A DNA stretch of 64,000 bases from contig JBBHKE010002234.1 of the NCBI GenBank assembly GCA_037447655.1, positions 60,001 through 124,000 on the forward strand, read 5' to 3'. Made by a program: the position numbers and the translations under genes. The notes beneath the pieces were generated by a model. The model was not told the DNA's origin, ran no database searches, and was given only the letters and a program-made list of their open reading frames with translations. Source of the DNA: Zygnema cylindricum (taxonomy: Eukaryota > Streptophyta > Zygnematophyceae > Zygnematales > Zygnemataceae). Positions 23,436-34,244 of this stretch are shown here, one piece after another; the first letter of the stretch is position 1, and every line of letters begins with the position of its first letter.

Positions 23436-24155
23436 AGGGTGGCCTTCCATTAGGCGTTACAGTAATTGTATGAAAAAATTTACTAAATGGAGTGCCTTTT
23501 AAATCGAGTGATTTTTATTAGGTCTCGTCAGTAAACCAGTTTTTATTTGCGTGGCTCATTCTGGTTGGTAACACGTAGGTTAATATTCGATGCTGAAAAT
23601 CTTGAAAGAATCTTCAAATGCAAAGTATGAACGCAATATCTCTACAAGCGGATGTAATATCGATAACAGCTGAGATAATATATGTACCAGCGGCGATAAC
23701 TAATGACTCGTCAGATGGCATTATAATGTACTACCAAAAATTTCAAAACACAACGACAAAAAAACGGCGGCAAACTTTGATGGTGGGAGCGTGACGGGAT
23801 AACTTTGGCGGATTCGCAGCCACCCTGGTGGAAGGCACATGGCCCTTGCGACAAGTATGCACATACGCGCGCGCACATTGTGGATTTTTTTTCCCTTTTC
23901 CACGCGGCCCATTTTACACGTTGAGTCTTTCAGAAGTGTCCTCCCTGTGCACAATCGTCAAAGGTTTTACAGTTGGTGACGTGGCGTCTCGGATAAAAAG
24001 TGTAATGGCATCTTACGGTTAGAATTTACGCCTTGAACCTTGGATATTTTTCCGTAATGATTTTACTTGGAAAAAAACAAAAAAGGTACGGACCTGTACG
24101 AAACAGTACGTCCCTTTGTAAACAACCCCACTTTTTCGCTAATGGAAGTCCACCT
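23436..24155. mobile_element. Mutator-like TIR element (non-autonomous)
   Basis: Left end AGGGTGGCCTTCCATTAGGC and right end CGCTAATGGAAGTCCACCT form imperfect inverted repeats. Nine-base flanks GAGTTAATT and GAGTCGATG match at 6 of 9 positions, compatible with a decayed 9-bp Mutator-type duplication but not proof. Internal segments (about 23520-23610 and 23745-23960) recur near 46560-46690 and 48230-48360. A second AGGGTAACGTTCCATCAAAC at 23368 and a matching inverted end near 25818-25840 may be the ends of an older surrounding element. Confidence 0.5.
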
Positions 24156-24322
24156 TGAGTCGATGTTCTATCACGAAGAGTCTGTAAACCACGTGTTCTA
24201 AAATGATTGACGTAAGCTACGATCTGATATTGAATATCTTTAAGATTTTTTTCACGGACAAAGTTTACATCAAATCCTCACTTGCGTACCATGTACCTGC
24301 GTACGAAATCATCATACGACAA

Positions 24323-25326
24323 TGTTGAAATTAAAAGTTTTCTTATGTATTTTCTAGGTTTCTTAATTGATCTAAAATGAGGAGGAAAAAGCAGAGGCAG
24401 TTTGCTTCTAACTTCTCTCTCTGGCCCCATACTTGTCGTAGTCAATGAACGCTGGAGAGGACGCTAGAGCCATGGCTGCGTAGGCTTCTCCTAAAGTCAG
24501 AAGGCATCCCTTTTGGTAAACTTACCAAAAAGGTTGACGAACCCGGGATTTTATCTTGGTACCTACCGTCTGTCTAAGTAGCCTAGTATCGTTACCATGT
24601 AGCCTAGCACCTGTGTTGAAGTATATAGGGTACATTAGCTACTTAACAATATGGAAATACAGAAGTTTATTTAACTGACGAACGGACCACAATCACATAG
24701 AGATACTTAAATAGAGTAACGTTGGAAATACCACTTGTATTTTTAACGTTCTTGAATTAAGGTTGATATCAATCGGACGGCAGAGGAAGAAGCCGCCATC
24801 GTGGAATGGACGATCTGGCGGTTTGTGGTCATAGCCACACCAGGTGACACGTGGCAACATGATATTGGATAGCGGCATCTTCGGGACATACCATGGCGAA
24901 CCCGGATATGGCACGCGTTGTCTTTTTGGCCATGTCGTACAATAGCCGTACAGAAAGTACTCCGGGCCAAGTACCTTTTTATACTGTACAGTGATTAGAT
25001 TGGCTCCGTACTTCGGTAGTACAGGGATCAAAGAGGGGTTTAGGACTTAGGAGAATTAGAAGTAGTCGCCTCTCTCCCAAAGTGCTCCTGTATAAAAGGT
25101 CATCTTTGACCATTGTTAATTTACTGCTCAGGGGAGTAAATTCAAGGATCCTTTTTTTAGTAGACTCAGGGGAGTCTGCTCTTCCAAGGGCTGCAATCTA
25201 GTCAGTTTGTATTCTGTTTGTGTGTCAGTAATACTCATACAAAGACTAAGGGATTGAGGCTTTCCTAGGGGCTTCGGATAAGCTGCCTACTCTAAGTACC
25301 AATGGAGGTCAAGTCTCAGAGTTGCA
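24323..25326 (+). mobile_element. Solo LTR of the element 2 family, TSD GACAA
   Basis: 1004 bp, TGTTGAAATT to GAGTTGCA, flanked by perfect GACAA at 24318-24322 and 25327-25331. It is diverged from the LTRs of element 2 but keeps the same layout: TATAAAA at 25091-25097, terminal ATGGAGG at 25302, and AAAAA at 24527-24531 (antisense T-run) beside a decayed B-box. It is the product of LTR-LTR recombination that removed the internal part. Confidence 0.92.
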
Positions 25327-25331
25327 GACAA

Positions 25332-26434
25332 AAGGTTGTTATACTTGTTGCAGAAGCCAGTCTTCTATGCCAGCTCATTTTGTAGGGTTCTTGTTTTCTA
25401 ACATAACAGAAGTCTATTGACAAAAATAGTGTGACAAACACAAGGTACTGAAAATAGAGTGACGAGGGAGAGTTACGAAATTACATTTTTATTTTTGGTT
25501 GTATTTTCGAAAACGCGTGTCATGTGCAAATTTTGTTAAATTTCGTTGGTTGTCCATCGTGACACGTAGCTTAATTGTACAGCGTGTCGCGATTAATTTT
25601 ATTTTGTATCTCTTAACCCACCTCCTTGAGGTACGCTGGCAGCTACAGAGAAAAATGAAGCAAACGCATCGCGGATGAATATCCGGCGGTTAGTTTTACC
25701 TCTTAGACCTTCGGAGAGTGTTGGCAAGATTCTATTTAATGATCTTTTGCGTATAAAAACAAAATAAGCGGTACAGTTTGGTACGGATAGTCACAAATTG
25801 CTGTAAACTACCCCACTTTTCGACAAATGGAACTTGACCCTAATTTCGACGAACGTAATATAAAACGGTTGACACTAAAAAAATACTTTCCATATTAGCG
25901 TGAATTCTATTTTAATGTTAATAACACTAAGTTATGATTTTGGGCCGAAAAAAGCCGCGTCAAAAATAATGTTATTAAAACATATAACAATAAGCGGTGT
26001 AGTTATTCGCCGGTAAGTATCGGCCGATAATTATCGATTACTCATCAAAAAATATCGTAAACTCTTCATGACGATTCGTTTTCCGACATATCAAACCAAT
26101 ATATCGATTATTGATAAGCTAAAAATGGTACATATTTGTTATCAGCGATCCGCAAAAGAAGGTCGCAAAAGTCAAAATTTTATATAACCGAAACTGACCG
26201 TTTTCTTTTTTTCAAAATCTGAATAACCAACGCCGGACCAAGTTATGTCACGCTCCAAAATTGTTGATCGTTAACCGACCGGCGTTTACGAAATTAAAAG
26301 TTAACCGAAACTTGATTTCTCGCAACTAACGTGCCCGCCCGTAATCGAAAAGTACAAAATTAACTACTCTACGACGTATGAATAAGCCAATAATTACGAT
26401 TTGTCACGATTTGCAAAATGAATAGTGTTTACTA
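25332..26434. other. Diverged repeat interval
   Basis: No gene. The segment 25745-25845 resembles 24060-24155 (right end of the Mutator-like element). A decayed MITE right end (ATAAGCGGTGTA) lies near 25983-25996. The segment 26010-26130 carries the TATCGATTAT-type repeat seen near 14150 and 22450. Confidence 0.4.
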
Positions 26435-28218
26435 CACCACGAATCGTTATTAGTGTCAATAACTCTAACTTAGGTTCTTAAAATTTTGATTTTTTTTTCA
26501 AATTGGATACATGATTTTAATTTTTCATTGACGTTAATTAAGGTACTGTACAAAATAGCGTAAAGCCCGAAAGTACAATAAAATCTGAATAGTGTGGTTT
26601 ACGGTCGATGTTAGACCGTACATTAATGAACGTTTTCAAGTGAAAATTTACAAAAAATGAATTAAATCGAACGCGCACACATAAGAACGTGTGCTAAAAA
26701 AAAAGGGTTTAGTTGGACACGTAAATGAGTATACCATGTACGGTGAAACTCTGAGACCTCCATTGGCCCTCAGAGTATGCAGATCCAAAAGAAGCTAATC
26801 TAGATAGTGCCGACTCCAAGTTAATATAAACCAAAGTGACTGACCCCTTGACAGTCAGAACCCCAATATAGATTCACCCCTGTGAAATAACACTTTCTGT
26901 GTGCTTAGTTCCACCACAGAATGCAAAGTTAGAATATGAGATTTGAACAGATTCACCCACTTTGACTTTCCCTTAGAAATACAGCCACCCTGGCAGACAA
27001 AAACTCTGACCGACTACACCCTTGTGTAGCCTGGACTCCCCTGAGTCTGCAGCAAAAAGAATCACTGAAAATGGTCAAGTAAATTGATAGTTATGGCTGG
27101 CCAAAGTTTGCCATTTATACAGGGTGCTCTCTGGGAGAGGCAGCTGCCTACTCAAAATTTTCTAAGTCCTATACCCTCTCTAAAACTCTATCTACTGAAG
27201 TACGGCACCAATCAAATTATTGTGTCGTACATAAAAGTACAGGTGCGGTGTACTTTATGTACGGCCATTGTACGACATGGCCAAAATGTCGACACGTGTC
27301 AAATCAAGATTAGTTCCTGTAATCTCCGGAATTCCTGTAGTCCAATGTTATCACGCCACGTGTTATCTGACGTGGCAAAGACCGTTAACGCCAAAAATGC
27401 CTTTCCCGTGATCGCGGCGCCTATCGTGGCCGTCCGATCAAAACAAACTATAATCCTAGCCGCTGAAATTGGACGCGCGGTATTTGTTTCGCTATCGAAA
27501 CAAATGCGCGGTATTTGTTTTGCTGTCGAAACAAATGCGCGGTATTTGTTTCGCTATCGAAACAAATGCGCGGTATCCGTTCTGCCCCCATTCCGTACTT
27601 CGTACTAAATTAAACTGTATCTATGTACTAAGTATCTCTTAGCCGTTAAACGGATTAATCTACATATAACGATTTATATATTTGTCAAACCCTATATATC
27701 GTAATATCTATTCTAGACATAATGGCTAGAGCTAACGGCTAATGCGGTTTGACGGACGTTAGGTACCAGGATCAATTCCTGGGTCCGTCAACTAACTTTT
27801 GGTAAGTCTACCTAATTTACCCCCTGTCTTCTCTAGAGAGCCTAGGCAGCCATGGCTCTAGCTCCCTATCCAGCCTTCAGTGACTACAACAAGTATGGGG
27901 GCTTGGAAAGGGGAGTTAGAGGCAGACCGCCTCATCTCTTTTTCTATCCTAATACAGACCTATAAAATACTCAAATATCAACATACGGATTTTTAAAATT
28001 CGCGATGGCGTACGATTTCTTATATTTTGTACGGATACATGTATTAATGTGTATAATCGTACGGTGAATATTCCATTTTTGATGTTCCCAGATTAGCATT
28101 AACGCCGAAATTATAATACATATTTTTTTTGAAAAATTTCAAATTTTTAATTAGCATGACGTACGGTAAATTTTCTTCAACACTATTTAAACTTTGACAC
28201 TAATAATGATTCGCGGTG
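26435..28218. mobile_element. Long MITE (TA-target family) split by a solo LTR
   Basis: Ends CACCACGAATCGTTATTAG and GATTCGCGGTG, flanked by TA at 26433-26434 and 28219-28220. Minus the LTR and one 5-bp duplication, the element is 539 bp, matching the uninterrupted copy at 36476-37013 (538 bp) along its length. Confidence 0.93.
26744..27983 (-). mobile_element. Solo LTR (element 3 type), TSD TACGG, inside a MITE
   Basis: 1240 bp, reading TGAAACTCTG to AATATCAACA on the plus strand (minus orientation), flanked by TACGG at 26739-26743 and 27984-27988. The plus strand carries the tRNA-like module: GGATCAATTCC at 27769-27779 within CCAGG-ATCAATT-CCTGG, enclosed by TTGACGGAC and GTCCGTCAA, then TTTT at 27797-27800. 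A short tandem repeat with ATGCGCGGTATTTGTTT lies at about 27470-27575. Confidence 0.95.
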
Positions 28219-28222
28219 TAAC

Positions 28223-28372
28223 GTGTCAAATTTGCGACGCTTTGTCGCGTTCCTTAAGATTTGTGAAATGAAGGGTACTATAGTACCGTGTCAGATTTGC
28301 GACGCTTTGTCACGTTTCCTAAGATTTGTGAAATTTATAGTGTTACTACAGTGTCAGATTTGCGAGGCTAAT
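28223..28372 (+). repeat. Tandem repeat, ~64-bp period, 2.4 copies
   Basis: Units start at 28223, 28288 and 28351 with GTGTCARATTTGCGA. The first two copies match over their whole length with few differences; the third is truncated. Confidence 0.75.
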
Positions 28373-28689
28373 CATGATGTCACGTACTTCCACAATACCA
28401 AAGATTACAAACTACAATAATGTTGGATTGTATGGATAGTACAAAATTTTCATTTTTTTTTGGTTTTTTGGTTAACCGACCGTAATTGACAATTATTTTT
28501 GTTTTAGGTGTTTCAACCGACCGCAACCGCCCGACCCTCAAAATTTGGCAACTGAATCCGTTCTGGATCTGCCGCGGGCGGTCGGTTAACGGTCAGTCAC
28601 GGTTTCGGTTTACTGTTTGCGACCTTTGTACTTTGATTGTGAAAGTACCATACGGGTTGTACAAATTGACGTAGGTGCTTACGCTCAAC

Positions 28690-29060
28690 CAAAATAAGGT
28701 TGCCATTATCATTTAATTTTGAGAATTGCTAATCGCAAAGACAATTTTTGCTGCGCGCAGGTAGTTGTCAAAAATTGTACATTTGGCGTACAGTATAGTA
28801 CAATCTACATACCTTTGAGTTGAGATTTGACGGTCAATCTGTCGAACAACTTTGACTGGCGAAATATTGTAACGACTATTAAAAAAGTGTCACGCTTGCG
28901 AACGTTGACCGTCATAAAAAAAAAAAAACAATTCACACGACTGACGCAGGTTTACGGTAACCTAACTGCGGCAACCACATATAAATAAAATGGCTGCGCG
29001 CAGGTAGTTTCTCACTTCATATGAGCTCTATTGTGAGAGCACATACTGACATTTAAGTGC
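28690..29060. repeat. Dispersed repeat C, copy 1
   Basis: The segment with GACGGTCAAT, GCTTGCGAACG and AAATAAAATGG...GCGCGCAGG recurs inverted at 37430-37620 and 38455-38570, and in plus orientation at 48600-48850. No ends or coding capacity recognised. Immediately upstream (28440-28640) GGTTAACCGACCG-type motifs occur; I see no gene there. Confidence 0.55.
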
Positions 29061-30711
29061 GTACTTTATTTTGTTTTTATGTGCACATGTTACCTTTTCC
29101 GTGAATGTGAATCAATGTGAAGTACGTTGTCAATGTAGGGATGTTGATTCGTAAATAGTGTGAGTTCATTTGGTCGCGCGTGACGACGCGTTTTTTTATC
29201 ATTTGGTTTCGTCGATATTTTAGACGGGTATGCTTTCTTATCTTGTACGAAGTTTATTTCGTTTCGTGTGAATTAATTTATACATTTTACGTCCTCCTTT
29301 AATTTGTGTCCAAGTTCAACGTAACGCGATTGCATTCCATTTTTGCGGCTAAGTGTGCCTCTCAATTTGCCAAATTAAGGGTTTTTTTCTGTCGTTTTCC
29401 TGTAAAACTTAGAGTCGTACCGCGTAAGTTTCAACCTTACAAATAAATATAAAATAAGAGAAGTACATTTTGTGTCATCATTGAATTTAAAATGTACTAC
29501 ATGTTGTCGTCTTGTGTTCTTAGACCCACGACCAGGCCAAAAACGTCATCTTCAAACTTTTCTTTAAAATACAGGGCCGATGTGTTTTAAAACAAAGTAT
29601 TTTTCATAAACAAATAGGAACATGTATTCGCACGTGGAAATTTTTTTACAAAAATTTCAAACGAATTCAAGCGACGGCGAAAGGTACATTATTCGTTATG
29701 TTTTGTTCATTTGCGTCCATCAAAGTACACAATTTGTTGTGTTTTGTCGCGTTTCGTTTGGTACAGATTTTCCCATTCCAGGGGTCTGAAAATTCCGATG
29801 CCATTTGACAAAATCGTGAGAAATCTCTGAGGGCGCCTCAGCAAGTCGCACACGCCGCCTCTCTCACGCAGCCTCGCATTCTCCTGACGTCCTAAGGGCA
29901 TTTTTTTATAATTTGGTGCGTCATCACAGATTGTACACTGTCGACAGCCGTCACGGGCTGCAATAGGATCTCCTACCTCTCATAAATTCCCATTACTACA
30001 ACCAATTTCAACCACACATTCCACACATTGAGAAATACACATCCACATTGGAAAACACTCACATAAGGAAAAACTTTAAATTAGAATAAGCTTCTGTCCA
30101 CATTACATTAGCTTGGTCTCTTGCCCTCATGGCTCAACCCTTCTTTTAAAGTGTTTTCCACTACTCTCCACTCTTAATAATTATATCTCTTAACTACTAA
30201 AACACTACTTAGTTTGTAAGAGATTTCATTGCAAAAATGCCTTGCTCCAATTTGGTTTTAATCGCTCAGGACCAAGATCAGTCAGAATTTCCACAAACTT
30301 TTCCAAAGGAAAAGATGTCTACACCACTGTTAGACTTCACTATTTATCCATCATCGCCCTGGGCTCGCCATCGCCCTGGGCTCGCCAAGCCAGAGTCAAC
30401 GCTCCGTTGAACATGTTTTACCTGGGCCAATCATTGATCAGCAAGGACTCAGACTGACCAATGCAAAATCGTGCGAAATCTCTTACTAACTACGTAGCAT
30501 ATCTAACTAATCAAACGCTACGTTTCAATACGTAACATTTACGTGCAAAAGTGCGCGCCAAATGAAACGCGACTTTGCACGAACGTGCGTCGCAAATTTC
30601 GCACGCGAAACTTCCTACGAAATTCCATAAAGTGAAAGTGACGTTTCGTACTAAAAATTGTACGAAACGAACCATCGTGCGTACCTAACGAAATATTGAT
30701 TTCGTTTGGTA
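29061..30711. other. Unannotated interval
   Basis: No recognisable gene. Frames at 30242-30457 (plus) and 29707-29901 (minus) are short with no known domain. A 17-bp tandem pair CATCGCCCTGGGCTCGC occurs at 30351-30385. The segment 30530-30680 is rich in GCGCRAA and CGAAACG words. Confidence 0.4.
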
Positions 30712-31261
30712 CATCGTCAATCACTATTAGAGTATATAACGCCAATTCGGTGCCCTTTTTTCAAAAAGAAAACCCGAAATTCAATCCATAATTATATTTT
30801 TTCTATTATTCTAATTATCGTTTTTTTTTAATTAGCGTTAATAATGGAAGTACACTGCGATGGAAATAGTGTGGCGTACGGACACGATATTTCCGTACAA
30901 AATGGTACTTTTTGAATTACAAAGGCATAAAAAGACGCTTAGCATTATTGCGCACTCATGTGAATGTGCACTGGAAGAAATAGATGCGACCTCGTCAATA
31001 AAAATCACGTTCTCATATGTTCGTCCTTCGACCGAGTGAATAACGCGACGGTGTAGGAATTGTCAAATTTTGTACGAATACACATATTACTGTAGACATT
31101 GAAAAGGTAGGTATTTATTATTCAGGGCAACCCAAATTACAGTTAGGGATTAATTAGTATATATATATATTTTTCAAAAAAACAAAATTCCCGATTAGTG
31201 TTAATAACACTAATTTGTTTTTACGCTATTTATTCCTTTACTCTTATAGCGATTGACGGTG
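30712..31261. mobile_element. Long MITE, TA-target family (550 bp)
   Basis: Left end CATCGTCAATCACTATTAG, right end ATAGCGATTGACGGTG, flanked by TA at 30710-30711 and 31262-31263. Internal similarity to the other 540-580-bp copies includes a GTACGGAC segment and an AATTGTCAAATTTTGTACG segment. A (TA)n stretch lies near 31158-31170. Confidence 0.8.
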
Positions 31262-31489
31262 TACTTTATAAACGTACGCCTTAAATTACGTGGCCAGTTT
31301 GACCCTTAACTCGTAACAATGAACACCCATTCGTTATTTTGACCTCGCGTTGTCGCCTAAATACACCAATCACTATCAGTATATAAATAAGAGAACTTTG
31401 TTCGTCTTTTTGGAAACCCTTATATAGGTGGTGTGTCTGTCAAGGATTTTTTCTGTCCGTCTACAATACGGACGGCCGTACTACTGGCA

Positions 31490-32155
31490 CGATGTAGCGT
31501 TGCCGCCCGTCGCGTTACAGACCTATTAACCGCTAGCATAATTCTACGCTGCCGCCCGTCGGCGTAATTCTACGCTGCCCCAGCTGCCGTGATTCTACGC
31601 TGCCGACAGTTAACATAATTCTACGCTGTCGATAGTTGGCATAATTCTACGCTACTGCCCGCCCGCTGGCAATTTTCTACGCTGCCACAGGCTAGCAATT
31701 TTCTACGCTGCCGTTGGCTAGCAATTTTCTACGCTGCCGCTGGCTAGCAATTTTCTACGTTAACGGCCTCTGGCAATTTTCTACGTTGCCGCCGACTGGC
31801 AATTTTTCTATGTTGTCGGCGGCTAGCAATTTTCTACAGTGCCACCGGCTGGCAATTTCTACGCTGTCGCCAGCTGGCAATTTTCTACGTTGCTGGCCGC
31901 TAGCAATTTTCTACGCTGCCACCTGCTGGCAATTTTCTACGCTGCCGCAAGCTGGCAATTTTCTACGTTGCCACCGGCTTGCATTACTTTACGATGCCAT
32001 AATTATACGCTGCCGCTGGCTAGCATAATTATACGTTACCACCGGCTGGCATAATTATACGCTGCCGCCGGGTGGCATAATTCTACGCTTGACAGTCGTC
32101 GCTCTACATACTGCCGTACGGTTGGCGTAATATAACATTGCCAACAGTCGGTGTA
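31490..32155 (+). repeat. Minisatellite, ~26-30-bp units
   Basis: More than 20 degenerate units of the type CTGGCAATTTTCTACGCTGC in direct tandem, moderately GC-rich compared with its surroundings. Related units continue at 36404-36470 and 37016-37090, so the array was one locus later split by copia element 6 and by a MITE. Open frames within it reflect the repeat and are not genes. Confidence 0.85.
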
Positions 32156-32160
32156 CAGAC

Positions 32161-32810
32161 TACGACACATGTCATATCCGGATTCGGTGCCATAATCTCC
32201 GGAGATTCCACAATCCAATCTAATTACGCCACGCGTTATCCGATGTGGCGATGGCCACAAACCGCCGAAATCTTCTTCCGCAATCTCGGCGCTAATTCCG
32301 GCCGTCCGATTAGAATCGAATTTAATCGTAGCCGTAATAAATACATGCGCGGTATTCGTTTCACTTAAGAAATAAATGCGCGGTATTGATTTCTTGCTCG
32401 TACCGTATTTCGTACTTATACATTACCGGATCTATGTATACCATAAACAATTACAGTTAAATGATTTATCCTACGTTTAAACATATAAACGTAGGATAAA
32501 TCATTTAACTGTAATTGTTTACGGTATACATAGATCCGGTAATGTATAAGTACGAAATACGGTACGAGCAAGAAATCAATACCGCGCATTTATTTGTTAA
32601 GTGAAACGAATACCGCGCATGTATTTATTACGGCTACGATTAAATTCGATTCTAATCGGACGGCCGAAATTAGCGCCGAGATTGCGGAAGAAGATTTCGG
32701 CGGTTTGTGGCCATCGCCACATCAGATGACACGTGGCGTAATTACATTGGATCGTGGAATCTCCGGAGATTATGGCACTGAATCCGGATATGACATGTGT
32801 CGACATTTAG
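32161..32810. repeat. Near-perfect palindrome made of two inverted LTR pieces
   Basis: Arms of about 320 bp meet at about 32483-32487 (AAACATATAAACG centre) with only a few mismatches. The forward arm continues into normal LTR sequence; the reverse arm ends at 32161. The usual LTR beginning (TG and the first ~300 bp) is absent. The transcript would fold into a long hairpin. Confidence 0.92.
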
Positions 32811-33182
32811 GTCATGTCGTACAATGTCCGTACATAAAGTACACCGGCAGCAGTACTTTTGCGTACGGAACTGTATTCTGATTGGTTCCGTACATCAGTA
32901 GATAGAGTCTATGAGAGAGAAAGGACTTAGAAAAATTAGGAGATAGGACCCTCTCTCCCAGAGAGCTTCTGTACAAAAAGTCAACTTTGACCCTCTATAA
33001 CTTACTGCTCAGGGGAGCAAATTCATAGATTCTTTTTGCTATCGACTCAGGGGAGTCTTGCCTTCACAGGGGTGCTAGTGGTCAGAGTGTTTGCTTGCCA
33101 TGGTGGCAGTTATTCTTGCTGAAACACAAAGGGGTCAGGATTATCCTAGAGGCTTCTTGGAAGCTGTCAACTCTGAGGACTT

Positions 33183-34160
33183 ATGGAGGTCTCAAAGTTT
33201 CAGGTTATGGGCCCACCCTCTAGAGTACCAATCTTTAATGGAACTAGATTCATATACTGAGAAAGTATGATGATAAGAGCTCCATGCGAAAAAAGGTTTT
33301 GGGGGATAGTAAGTGGACGGTAAGGGCGTCCATCAAGTCTTGGGATTCCTCCAGGGTTTGGAGGAAGCAGATTCATCAGGAAAGAGAATCCACCTTCAAT
33401 GGAGGAAATAAAAGAAGGAGAGGTGGTGGACAAAGGAAAGGAGAAGGAGACGACCACACCAATAGCAACAGGTTCGACATTCATGTCAGATATTCCGAGG
33501 AACGATGAGAATGATACTGAAACCTGGGACTTCAACAATATGGCGGCAAAGCACTTCATCCTACGCCATCTCACTCAAGGACTTGCATGTCCTCATTTGC
33601 AGGTAGAAAGGGCATCCGATCTTTGGATGGCTCTCATAGAGATGTACCGAAGTGGTACGATTCAGCAACAACAGTTGGCTGATCAGAAAGTTAAGGAGTA
33701 TGTATACAAAGGGGGAAATATGTTGGATTTTTGCAATGAGCTTGCTACACTCTTCATGGAGCTAGAGGGTGCGGGGAAAGATTTTAGTGAAAAAGAAAAG
33801 GTTAACTGTTTACTGATGAAGTTACCTGATGAGTTCGAGAACATAGTCAACCGTGTGTAGGACTTGCCGGACTCAAGGTGGATATAGAACTCAGTGGTAG
33901 GGATGATTCTTGTTCGAGAGAATACAATTGAGATCCGAAGGGGAGGAAAGAGTGGCCAAGCCTTGGCAACAGCGACTGATTGGAGGAACAAGGATTCTTG
34001 AAAACCGGTCGGAAACTATGGGGGTATGGAGCAAAAAAAACAGGCCGACGAGTTCGAACCAAGGGCTCCCAAAGGTCTATGTCATTTTTGTAAGAAACCG
34101 GGGCACTATATGGCAGAGTGCACTAAGCTAACCGAGCTTCGATTAAAGTAGGGGCAGACC
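33183..34160 (+). pseudogene. gag of copia element 6
   Basis: ATG at 33183, 20 nt inside the LTR, reads through the PBS as VMGPPSRVPIFNG. A TGA near 33259 replaces the Trp codon of the sister copies. Gag continues in frame 33399-33860 (TWDFNNMAAKHFILRHLTQ, QQQLADQKVKEYVYKGGNML, KVNCLLMKLPDEFENIVNRV) to a TAG at the position of a Gln codon. Zinc knuckle CHFCKKPGHYMAEC at about 34080-34121. Confidence 0.85.
33203..33217 (+). promoter_or_regulatory. Primer binding site of element 6, perfect half-tRNA type
   Basis: GGTTATGGGCCCACC, directly after the LTR end TTTCA, is an exact 15-nt complement of GGUGGGCCCAUAACC in the anticodon arm of plant initiator tRNA-Met. Confidence 0.85.
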
Positions 34161-34244
34161 GATGGTACCCCGAGAGAAAAGAAAAAGGCCCTTGTCACAC
34201 AAGTACTTGAGGCGGAATCCGAGGACGAGGACGATGAGCTCCTT

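Noticed and set aside
31714-32054. A 104-codon repetitive protein
   Set aside because: It follows the minisatellite period; several frames are open at once, as expected for a tandem repeat.
31490-32155. CRISPR array
   Set aside because: Units are contiguous and degenerate without unique spacers, in a plant genome.
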